This document shows, piece by piece, positions 39,287 through 47,094 of a DNA stretch of 64,000 nucleotides. The translations under genes were made by a program, and so were the position numbers. Origin of the DNA: Pantoea eucrina (lineage in GTDB: Bacteria; Pseudomonadota; Gammaproteobacteria; Enterobacterales; Enterobacteriaceae); assembly GCF_001691555.1 (NCBI RefSeq), contig NZ_MAYN01000008.1, positions 762,617 through 826,616 on the forward strand. Direction: 5' to 3'. How positions within the stretch are numbered: the stretch's first letter is position 1; each line of letters starts with the position of its first letter. The notes beneath the pieces are model-generated. The model saw nothing but the letters and a program-made list of their open reading frames with translations. It was not told the DNA's origin and ran no database searches.

Positions 39287-40246
39287 GTGAATTTCCAGCA
39301 GCTTAAAATTATACGGGAAGCCGCCCGCTGCGACTTCAATCTGACCGAAGTCGCCAATACGCTGTTTACCTCGCAGTCCGGTGTCAGCCGGCATATCCGC
39401 GATCTGGAAGATGAGCTGGGCGTGGAGATATTCATCCGGCGCGGAAAGCGTCTGCTGGGCATGACAGAGCCGGGTAAAGCGCTGCTGACCATTGCCGAAC
39501 GCATTCTGGATGAGGCAGGCAAAGTGCGGCGTCTGGCCGATGTATTTACCAACGAGACCAGCGGCGTGCTGACGATCGCCACCACCCACACGCAGGCGCG
39601 TTACAGCCTGCCGCGCGTCATCAAAGCGTTCCGCGAGCTCTATCCCAACGTGCGGCTGGAGCTGAATCAGGGCTCGCCGCAGGAGATTGTTGCGATGCTG
39701 CTGGCAGGCGAAGCGGATGTCGGTATCGCCTCTGAGCAGCTGGTTAACCATGCCAGCCTGGCGGCTTTTCCCTGGTTCAGCTGGCATCATTCGCTGCTGG
39801 TGCCGCCCGGTCACGACCTGCTGCAGCAGCAGCCGGTGTCACTTGAAAGCCTGAGCGCCTGGCCATTGGTCACGTACCGGCAGGGGATCACTGGCCGATC
39901 ACGCGTTGACCGGGCGTTTCAGGCAGCCAGCCTGCGGCCTGATATTGTCCTGAGCGCGCAGGATTCTGACGTGGTGAAAACCTATGTGGAGCTGGGGCTC
40001 GGCGTGGGGATCCTCGCCGATCAGGCGTGCGATATCTATCAGGGCGACCATCTGGTCAGGATTGATGCCCGCCATCTGTTTGAGGCTAACACCGTGTGGC
40101 TTGGCCTGAAGCGCGGGCAGCTGCAGCGCAACTATGTCTGGCAGTTTCTGGAGCTCTGCAACGCCAACCTGTCGCTGGAGGAGATCAGGCGTCAGGCGCT
40201 CTCATATGAGAGTGAGGAAGAACCCGCGCTCGATTTTCAGATCTGA
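39287..40246 (+). CDS. cbl: Cbl, CysB-like LysR regulator of sulfur scavenging
   Basis: A 319-residue LysR-type activator of genes for sulfonate and other sulfur sources under sulfate limitation. The N-terminus MNFQQLKIIREAARCDFNLT and the HTH FTSQSGVSRHIRDLEDELG match E. coli Cbl. TTHTQARYSLPRVIKAFREL and VTYRQGITGRSRVDRAF form the effector pocket of the CysB/Cbl group. The start is GTG 39287 with a strong AGGAGAGAGG; the frame is open to 39227, but those 20 residues are not family-like. Confidence 0.95.
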   Translation: MNFQQLKIIREAARCDFNLTEVANTLFTSQSGVSRHIRDLEDELGVEIFIRRGKRLLGMTEPGKALLTIAERILDEAGKVRRLADVFTNETSGVLTIATTHTQARYSLPRVIKAFRELYPNVRLELNQGSPQEIVAMLLAGEADVGIASEQLVNHASLAAFPWFSWHHSLLVPPGHDLLQQQPVSLESLSAWPLVTYRQGITGRSRVDRAFQAASLRPDIVLSAQDSDVVKTYVELGLGVGILADQACDIYQGDHLVRIDARHLFEANTVWLGLKRGQLQRNYVWQFLELCNANLSLEEIRRQALSYESEEEPALDFQI

Positions 40247-40306
40247 GACTGTCAGGCACGGCCGCGGTATGGCACTCTTCTTCTGCATTCATTAAGGGAG
40301 AATCGC

Positions 40307-41140
40307 ATGAGCATGACGTTGCGTGATATTACGGCGACAGATGCCGCGGCTGGCCATGCCCTGACGCAGCAGGCGGGCTGGCCACACCGTATTGAGGACT
40401 GGCAGCAGCTGATTGCGCTGGGGGAAGGTGTTGTGATGGAAGAGGCGGGGCGGGTGACCGGCTGCGCGCTTGGCTGGCGCTGGGGAAGCACGGCTGCCAC
40501 CATCGGCCTGGTAGTGGTGGACCAGACCGCGCGCGGACGCGGCATCGGGCGCAGGCTGATGCAGGCGCTGATCGCGCGTTTCGCCGGCTGTACGCTGCGC
40601 CTGCATGCAACGGAAATGGGTAAAGGCCTCTATGCACAGCTGGGATTCAGGGAGTGTGGTCAGGTATGGCAGTACCAGACCGCGGCGTTAGCCGCACCTC
40701 CCGCTGTACCGCTGCCGCCTGCGCTGAGGCTGGAACCGGCGTGCAGCGCAGCGTATGCGGATATGTGTGCGCTTGACCGGCAGGCGACCGGTCTGCAGCG
40801 TGCGCGTCTGCTGCAGCAGTTGCTGCCCGGCAGCGTGCTGGTGCGCGATGCGCAAAGCGTGCAGGGTTTTGCCAGTCTGCGGCGCTTTGGCCGCGGGTGG
40901 ACGATCGGCCCGGTTATTGCCCGCGACGGTATCGTAGCGCAGGCGCTCATTGCCGCGCTGCTGCACACGCTGACCGGTCAGTTCGTCCGGCTTGATACGC
41001 CTGACGCCGGGCTGGCGGCCTGGCTGGCAACGCTGGGTCTGCAGCAGGTCGACGCACCGCACATCATGGTGCACGGCACCCCCTGGCGCACAGCAGACGA
41101 CATACACTGTTTTGCGCTGGTCTCTCCGGCACTGAGTTAG
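40307..41140 (+). CDS. Double GNAT-domain acetyltransferase
   Basis: A 277-residue protein. The N-terminal GNAT domain (about residues 4-125) has the acetyl-CoA motif A, VVVDQTARGRGIGRRLMQAL, and YAQLGFRECG. The C-terminal part (about 140-275) is a second GNAT-like half without a clear CoA loop, like YitH-type proteins whose second half recognises the substrate. The substrate is unknown. It is separated by 60 bases from cbl and about 107 from the ThDP enzyme. Confidence 0.82.
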   Translation: MSMTLRDITATDAAAGHALTQQAGWPHRIEDWQQLIALGEGVVMEEAGRVTGCALGWRWGSTAATIGLVVVDQTARGRGIGRRLMQALIARFAGCTLRLHATEMGKGLYAQLGFRECGQVWQYQTAALAAPPAVPLPPALRLEPACSAAYADMCALDRQATGLQRARLLQQLLPGSVLVRDAQSVQGFASLRRFGRGWTIGPVIARDGIVAQALIAALLHTLTGQFVRLDTPDAGLAAWLATLGLQQVDAPHIMVHGTPWRTADDIHCFALVSPALS

Positions 41141-41247
41141 CGTGTCATCCGGCAGCGTCAGCAAACCTTAATCCGGCAGATTCTCCGCACGCCCGTTTCT
41201 GTCAGCTACCCTTAAAAGCTGACAACAGCCTCTAAGGGAGCAGCGGG

Positions 41248-43029
41248 ATGAGTAAAAAAACCAGCGATTTTTTTGTCGAGCGTCTGCAGGCGTGGGGCGT
41301 CACGCGCATTTACGGCTATCCGGGTGATGGTATCAACGGCGTACTGGGCGCCATTCAGCGCGCCAACAAAGCGGGTGCCGGTATTGAATTTATTCAGGTG
41401 CGTCATGAAGAGATGGCGGCGTTTATGGCCGCCGGGCACGCCAAATTTACCGGTGAGCTTGGCGTTTGCCTCTCTACCGGCGGACCGGGCGCTACCCATC
41501 TGCTGACCGGCCTTTATGATGCCAAAATGGATCATGCGCCGGTGCTGGCGATTGCCGGACAGGCTGAGGCGACCGCGCGCGGTGCCAGTTATCAGCAGGA
41601 GATGAACCTCGATCGCGTGTTTTCTGATGTCGCCAATTTCGTGCAGGAAGCAGCCGCGCCAGCGCAGATCCAGCATCTGGTCGATCGCGGCGTGCGTATC
41701 GCAAAAGCGCAGAACGGCGTGGCGGTGCTGATCCTGCCAAAAGATATTCAGGATGAAACCTGGCAGCCGCCGCAGCATGCGCACGGCTTTACCCACTCGG
41801 GCCCCGGCTATCAGCGACCGAAAATCGTCCCGTATGAGGCGGATCTGCAGCGCGCGGCAGAGGTACTCAACGCCGGCAGCAAGGTGGCGATCCTGATAGG
41901 TGCAGGCGCACGCGGTGCGGCAGTGGAAGTCGTCCAGGCCGCGAACCTGCTCGGTGCGGGCGTTGCCAAAGCGCTGCTGGGCAAAGATGTGCTGCCGGAC
42001 GATGCACCTTTTGTCACCGGATCGATTGGCCTGCTCGGCACCAAACCGTCGTGGGATCTGATGCAGGAGTGCGACACGCTGCTGATGATCGGCACCGGTT
42101 TCCCGTGGACCGAATTTTTACCCGCCGAAGGCAAGGTGCGTGCGGTACAGATTGATATTGACCCGGCAATGCTGGGCCTGCGCTATCCCTGTGAAGTTAA
42201 CCTGCACGGGGACAGCGCCGAAACGCTGCGGGCGCTGATACCGCTGCTGCAGCATAAAAGCGATCGCCACTGGCAGGAGCAGATCGCGGTGCAGGTACGC
42301 GACTGGTGGCAGCTGATGGAGGAGCGGGCGCTGGCGCCGGCTAACCCGGTCAATCCACAGCGGGTGGTGTGGGAGATGTCGCCGCAGCTGCCGGAAAACG
42401 CTATCGTCACCTCTGACTCCGGCTCCTGCGCCAACTGGTTTGCGCGCGACTATCGCGTGAAGCAGGGACAGCGCGCCACCCTGTCGGGCGGTCTCGCCTG
42501 TATGGGCGCCGCCGTGCCGTTTGCTATCGCCGCCAAATTTGCTTATCCCGATAAACCGGTTGTGGCGCTGGTCGGAGACGGGGCGATGCAGATGAACAAT
42601 ATGGCTGAACTCATCACTATTCAGAAATACTGGCAGCAGTGGGCCGATCCGCGGCTGATTGTCTGCGTGTTTAATAACCAGGATCTTAATCAGGTCACCT
42701 GGGAGCAGCGCGTGATGGAAGGTAATCCACGCTTCGAGGCGTCGCAGCAGCTGCCCGATGTGCCTTACGCGCGCTTTGCCGAAAGTCTCGGCCTGCAGGG
42801 GATCGTGGTTGATAATCCGGATGAGTTAGCCGCCGCCTGGCAGCAGGCGCTCAGCGCAACCCGTCCGGTGGTGCTGGAGGTGAAAACCGATCCGGAAGTG
42901 GCCCCGCTGCCGCCGCATATCACGTTTAAGCAGGCGAAATCGTTTATGGCATCCATGGTAAAAGGCGATCGTGGGGTGGCACAGATTATCGGTGACACCG
43001 CCAGCCAGCTTATCCGCCCTAAACGCTGA
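41248..43029 (+). CDS. Thiamine-diphosphate-dependent enzyme, pyruvate-oxidase-like
   Basis: A 593-residue three-domain ThDP enzyme of the acetolactate synthase/pyruvate oxidase family. The N-terminal part has GYPGDGINGVLGAI and the proton-relay Glu in RHEEMAAFMAAGHAKFTG. The central domain may bind FAD (VAILIGAGARGA). The C-terminal ThDP/Mg motif begins GDGAMQMNNMAELI and runs to CVFNNQDLN. It is not PoxB itself: the C-terminal membrane-binding peptide of PoxB is not seen, and the sequence ends LIRPKR. The substrate may be pyruvate or another 2-oxo acid. A REP module follows directly. Confidence 0.87.
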   Translation: MSKKTSDFFVERLQAWGVTRIYGYPGDGINGVLGAIQRANKAGAGIEFIQVRHEEMAAFMAAGHAKFTGELGVCLSTGGPGATHLLTGLYDAKMDHAPVLAIAGQAEATARGASYQQEMNLDRVFSDVANFVQEAAAPAQIQHLVDRGVRIAKAQNGVAVLILPKDIQDETWQPPQHAHGFTHSGPGYQRPKIVPYEADLQRAAEVLNAGSKVAILIGAGARGAAVEVVQAANLLGAGVAKALLGKDVLPDDAPFVTGSIGLLGTKPSWDLMQECDTLLMIGTGFPWTEFLPAEGKVRAVQIDIDPAMLGLRYPCEVNLHGDSAETLRALIPLLQHKSDRHWQEQIAVQVRDWWQLMEERALAPANPVNPQRVVWEMSPQLPENAIVTSDSGSCANWFARDYRVKQGQRATLSGGLACMGAAVPFAIAAKFAYPDKPVVALVGDGAMQMNNMAELITIQKYWQQWADPRLIVCVFNNQDLNQVTWEQRVMEGNPRFEASQQLPDVPYARFAESLGLQGIVVDNPDELAAAWQQALSATRPVVLEVKTDPEVAPLPPHITFKQAKSFMASMVKGDRGVAQIIGDTASQLIRPKR

Positions 43030-43055
43030 TCCCGCCGGGTCTCTGTCTGTTATCC

Positions 43056-43200
43056 GGGCGCCATAAATGGCGCCCCTACGGTTACAGCGGTGCCGGTTAT
43101 CCGGGCGCCATAAATGGCGCGCCTGCATATCTATCGTAGGGGGCGCATTCATGCGCCCCTGGCTTCGTTTATGCGCCCCTGGCCTCGTTTATGCGCCCCT
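43056..43200. repeat. REP module 1, left of the RAYT gene
   Basis: A series of palindromes: GGGCGCCATAAATGGCGCCC, followed by CTACGG; a second similar one; then GTAG-headed GGGGCGCATTCATGCGCCCC and two partial repeats (TTTATGCGCCCC). The same arrangement recurs at 43747 and 43916. The final palindrome copy supplies the last codons and stop of the RAYT gene. Confidence 0.88.
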
Positions 43201-43659
43201 GTTTTTATCCCGCGGTTCCCGTACAAACAACCGATCCAGCTCCCACTTCAGTGGATTCTCTGCAATATAACGGCGAACCGCGTCCAGCTCCTGTTCCGTA
43301 CGGATAACGCGGTCATAAAAGCCGCGCTGCCATAAAGGCACCCCGGCGCGCCGTGAAATACCTGCTTTAAAGTGATTAATAATGGCTGATAACGAACAAC
43401 GATTACCCGGATGCAGCCAGATAATGCCGTGCAGATGATTGGGCATTACCACAAACGCATCTGTTGCCAGCGTGCTGTAACGGGCAGAAAGGCGCTCCCA
43501 CTCTTCGGTCACGCAGAGGCCGGCTGGCGAAGCGTGCAGGCTGCCGGGCAGGATCTCCCCCAGCCGTAACGCGCGCTGTCGGGTGACCAGGGTAATGAAA
43601 TAAGCGCCGGGTGTACGATAATCAAATTGCGTCAGACGCGGATTTTTACGGTTTCGCAT
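43189..43659 (-). mobile_element. REP-associated tyrosine transposase (RAYT)
   Basis: A 156-residue Y1/HUH transposase. The metal-binding HUH is in VVMPNHLHGIIW, and the nucleophilic Tyr is in VRRYIAENPLKWE. The N-terminus has the RAYT-type YRTPGAYFITLVT. RAYT proteins bind and cut REP hairpins with a 5' GTAG. Here the gene is flanked by GTAG-headed palindromes on both sides, and its own C-terminus (KNRGA, stop) is encoded by a REP copy. No inverted terminal repeats of a classical IS are present. It is a domesticated single-copy element rather than an active IS, if it behaves like known RAYTs. Confidence 0.9.
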
Positions 43660-43746
43660 TGTGCCTCCCTGAGCCGCTATTTTCTCTTTCCAGCGCAGAA
43701 AGGCGAGTCAATCACGTTAACAATGCGAGATGTCGCGAAAAAGTAA

Positions 43747-44066
43747 GGGCGCCATCAATGGCGCCCCTACGGGTAGGGCGGTGCCGGTTATCTGTGCGCC
43801 ATAAATGGCGCTCCTGCATATCCACCGTAGGGGGCGCATTCATGCGCCCCTGGCTTCGTTCATGCGCCCCAGGCCCCGTTTATGCGCCGTACTTCATTGT
43901 TGCCAGGGCGCCATGAATGGCGCCCCTACGGGTAAGGCGGTGCCGGTTATCCGGGCGCTATTAATGGCGCCCCTGCAGATTTATATTCGGGCGCGATAAC
44001 CAACGCATTCCCGGTGCTCGTAGGGGACGCATTAATGCGTCCCTGGCGTCATTTATACGTCCCTGA
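43747..44066. repeat. REP modules 2 and 3, right of the RAYT gene
   Basis: Module 2 (43747-43890) copies module 1 nearly base for base (GGGCGCC palindromes, GCGGTGCCGGTTATC linker, GTAGGGGGCGCATTCATG hairpin, partial repeats). Module 3 (43916-44066) is a more diverged copy whose last hairpin is GTAGGGGACGCATTAATGCG. No gene is present between 43660 and 44069. Confidence 0.87.
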
Positions 44067-44069
44067 CAC

Positions 44070-46223
44070 CTATACCATTTTTTCAATCTCGGCCAGCGGG
44101 ACGGCATGGCTGAACAGGTAACCCTGCAGCTGGTTACAGCCGGCGCTGGCGAGGGCGTGCATCTGTCCTTCCGTCTCCACGCCTTCGGCGGTCACGGTAA
44201 GGCCCATAGCGTGTCCCAGCCGCACCACCGATTCGATAATCGCGGCTGAATTATCGGCCACACCGAGCGACTGAGTAAATGAGCGGTCAATTTTTATCTT
44301 ATCGACCGGGAAACTGCTCAGATAGTTGAGACTGGAGTAACCGGTGCCAAAATCGTCCAGCGCGATACGGAAGCCCGCTTCACGCAGCGCGACAATACAG
44401 CTGCGTGCCGCATGCTCATCCTCAATCAGCACGCCTTCGGTGATCTCCAGCTCCAGACGCTGCGGATCGGCCCCTTCGCTCTGTACAATCTCCAGCAGCC
44501 GGGGCACAAAGCCGCTGCTGCGAAACTGCACCGGTGACACGTTCACCGCCACCACCACCTGCGGCAGCTTCAGCGATGTCTTGCAGGCTTCGCGCAGCAC
44601 CCACTCGCCCAGCGGCAGGATCAGCCCGGTCTCTTCGGCAATAGCGATAAAGTCAGCCGGGGAGATATCGCCGCGTGTCGGATGATGCCAGCGCAGCAGA
44701 GCCTCAACGCCAACGACGCGCTCGCCATTAATCTCCATCAGCGGCTGATACCAGACGGCGAGGCCGGTAAAATTGACCAGCGCCTGACGCAGCTCGGCCG
44801 CCAGCTCCTGCCGCGTACGCAGCGACTCATCCATCGCTTTTTCAAACTGGCGAAACTGACCGCGCCCGTGATTTTTGGCGTCATACAGCGCGATATCTGC
44901 CTTACGCATCAGCTCCAGCCGGTCTGTGCCATCTTTCGGTGCCAGCGCCAGCCCGATGCTGACGCCGACCCACAGCTCATTACCCAGCAGATGATAAGGG
45001 GCGCTGAGCGTGCTGATGATGCGCTGCGCCAGCGCATGCACCTGGCCGATAGTCTCCGTATCCGGCATCACGATAATAAATTCATCGCCGCCAATGCGTC
45101 CCACGGTGTCGCTGGTACGCACCATCTCGCTCAGGCGACGCGCCACCTCGCGGATGAGTTCATCACCGGCGTGATGACCCCAGGTGTCATTGATATTTTT
45201 AAACCGATCCAGATCGAGCAGCAGCAGCGCCACGCGGCGATCGTGCCGGAGCGCGGCGGCCAGCGCCTGGGTCAGACGATCTTCTACCAGCGCACGGTTG
45301 GGCAGGCCGGTCAGCACGTCATGAAACGCAAGATGCTGCGCCTGCGCCTCGCTGGCGCCCAGCCGGACCAGCGACTGTGACAGACTGAGTGAAGAGGTCC
45401 AGATGCGCCGCACCATAAACAGGCAGAGCAGGGTAATGATCATCACCGACAGCAGCGTCGAGGGGATGATAGTCCGCAGCATCTGTGCGCCAGGCTTGTC
45501 GGGCTGCCAGCTCAGATAGCCTACCCGCTGGCCACTCTGCGATGAAAGTGTCCAGAACGCGCTCTTCTTATCAGTAGGCGGCGTGTCGCTAAAGTGCAGC
45601 TGCGCCAGCTGGCTGCGTTCGGAGAGGTGGCGCAGATAGCCGTCATCGAGAAACGCAACGCTCACCAGGCTAAACCGGGTAGTACTATCAGGTGCGCTGA
45701 TCCTGCCCACGGCCAGCGCAGCAGCGCGGCCGGCAATACGCACAAAATCGGCCCGGTCCTCTGCGCCAGCCGCGCGGGTTACCAGCGGCGTGGCGAGCAG
45801 ATCGCGCAGCCACGGACCGACCGCCTGTGGGCTGACCGGTTCACCGTTGCGCCAGACGGCAACCGGCTGCTGCCTGCTGTCCAGCAGCAGGATCAGCTGA
45901 TGCGCAAACATCTCATAGAGCCAGCTGCCAACATTCTGATCCAGCCAGGCCTGGTCTGCGTCACCCCGTGTCAGATGGCCGGCAAGCGGTGACCAGCGCG
46001 TCAGGCTGCGCAGCTGGCGCAAATGTTCACTGAGGCTCTGGTCAAATGAGGCGGAAATCATACGCTGCTGCTGCTCACGCGCTTCACTGTTGGTCACGGA
46101 TGTCCCCCAGTAAAGCCCGCTGCCGGCCCCGGCAAACGATAGCACCAGAATCGCGATCAGCGGCGCGACCACCTGACGCAAAAAACTGTGCCGGAACTGA
46201 CGGGATGTTCTGATTGAATTCAT
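44070..46223 (-). CDS. Membrane GGDEF-EAL protein (c-di-GMP cyclase/phosphodiesterase)
   Basis: A 717-residue inner-membrane protein. An N-terminal transmembrane helix (about residues 17-40), a periplasmic sensor domain (about 40-245, CHASE4-like in layout) and a second helix (TIIPSTLLSVMIITLLCLFM) come first. The GGDEF domain has an intact VGRIGGDEFIIVM and an inhibitory RxxD site (RTSD) five residues before it. The EAL domain has VGVEALLRWHHP and DDFGTGYSSLNYLSSFPVDK. All catalytic motifs look intact, so it could both make and degrade c-di-GMP. The sensed signal is unknown. Transcribed toward the REP modules. Confidence 0.93.
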   Translation of the reverse strand: MNSIRTSRQFRHSFLRQVVAPLIAILVLSFAGAGSGLYWGTSVTNSEAREQQQRMISASFDQSLSEHLRQLRSLTRWSPLAGHLTRGDADQAWLDQNVGSWLYEMFAHQLILLLDSRQQPVAVWRNGEPVSPQAVGPWLRDLLATPLVTRAAGAEDRADFVRIAGRAAALAVGRISAPDSTTRFSLVSVAFLDDGYLRHLSERSQLAQLHFSDTPPTDKKSAFWTLSSQSGQRVGYLSWQPDKPGAQMLRTIIPSTLLSVMIITLLCLFMVRRIWTSSLSLSQSLVRLGASEAQAQHLAFHDVLTGLPNRALVEDRLTQALAAALRHDRRVALLLLDLDRFKNINDTWGHHAGDELIREVARRLSEMVRTSDTVGRIGGDEFIIVMPDTETIGQVHALAQRIISTLSAPYHLLGNELWVGVSIGLALAPKDGTDRLELMRKADIALYDAKNHGRGQFRQFEKAMDESLRTRQELAAELRQALVNFTGLAVWYQPLMEINGERVVGVEALLRWHHPTRGDISPADFIAIAEETGLILPLGEWVLREACKTSLKLPQVVVAVNVSPVQFRSSGFVPRLLEIVQSEGADPQRLELEITEGVLIEDEHAARSCIVALREAGFRIALDDFGTGYSSLNYLSSFPVDKIKIDRSFTQSLGVADNSAAIIESVVRLGHAMGLTVTAEGVETEGQMHALASAGCNQLQGYLFSHAVPLAEIEKMV

Positions 46224-46514
46224 TATTTTTTCTTCATATAAACAGGCGGCCCTAATGAATAAGTTAGCAGAAAGGCGGGTTTGTGCCTGGCGGTAAGCGG
46301 CACAGCGTCAGATGGACTTATTAATCATCCTGATGCATCAGGGAGGCGCGACGGCAGATTCATCAGGCCGTCATGCCGTCGTCACCCCGCTGTCATCTGC
46401 TCCACGCATCCTGAGCGTCTATCCACCCGGGCAGGGCCGATCCCGTCTCAGCCCGGAGCAGGGCGCTGAACAGCCCGGCGGTTTATTTTTTATTCCGGTA
46501 CACAAAGAGGACCC

Positions 46515-47087
46515 ATGAGCTTACTGGCCAGTTTTCATTATTCCGTCGCGGATGCTCAGCAGGCGTCCCGCCGCCTCCGCAAAGCGATGAGCGAGCCAGG
46601 CGTCGTGGTGTCGCTGCCGCTGATGCCGGGGCGAAACGAACTCTCCTCAGCCGCCAGCGCACTGCTGCTGACGCGGGAAGAGGGGGCCGATACGCTCTGG
46701 CTCGATCCGCAGATTGACAGTGCGGCGCTGCGCAGCACGCTGCATTTTTGTACCGGCATGCCGCTGGTCCCCGCCTGTGAGGCGTCGCTGGCCCTGAGTC
46801 ACGCCAGGGCAAATCCCGATCCCGCCTGTCTGATGGGCCGGCAGCATGCCGCCGGCAATATCCGTACGCTGATTATTGAGTTACCAGGCCTGAACGGCGG
46901 TCTGACATTGCGTCTCAGCGGCGGCGGGCTGCGTGAAACGCGCGCGGTCGCACCGCAGCTGCCGCCGGCGGTGCTCACTTATCTGCGCGAGCATCCGCAC
47001 CCCTCCCGGCAGCGGGGGGATTTAATGTTTACCTGCGGCGAAACATTAATGGCGCTGCCGCATGACGTCAGGGTCACGGTGTGCTGA
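46515..47087 (+). CDS. phnH: PhnH-like carbon-phosphorus lyase subunit, isolated
   Basis: A 190-residue protein resembling PhnH of the C-P lyase core complex (PhnGHIJ): FHYSVADAQQASRRLRKAMS, EPGVVVSLPLMPG, LRLSGGGLRETRAVAPQLPP and HPSRQRGDLMFTCGETLMAL. In E. coli PhnH acts with PhnG, PhnI and PhnL in making ribose triphosphonates. No other phn gene is in the window, so it is either a remnant or works with partners elsewhere. A GAGGA Shine-Dalgarno lies upstream. It converges on the histidine kinase gene with a gap of 7 bases. Confidence 0.85.
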   Translation: MSLLASFHYSVADAQQASRRLRKAMSEPGVVVSLPLMPGRNELSSAASALLLTREEGADTLWLDPQIDSAALRSTLHFCTGMPLVPACEASLALSHARANPDPACLMGRQHAAGNIRTLIIELPGLNGGLTLRLSGGGLRETRAVAPQLPPAVLTYLREHPHPSRQRGDLMFTCGETLMALPHDVRVTVC

Positions 47088-47094
47088 GCAGATG

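Noticed and set aside
43111..43335. Plus-strand ORFs through the REP modules (MARLHIYRRGRIHAP and similar)
   Set aside because: They are read-through of palindromic repeats and antisense to the RAYT gene.
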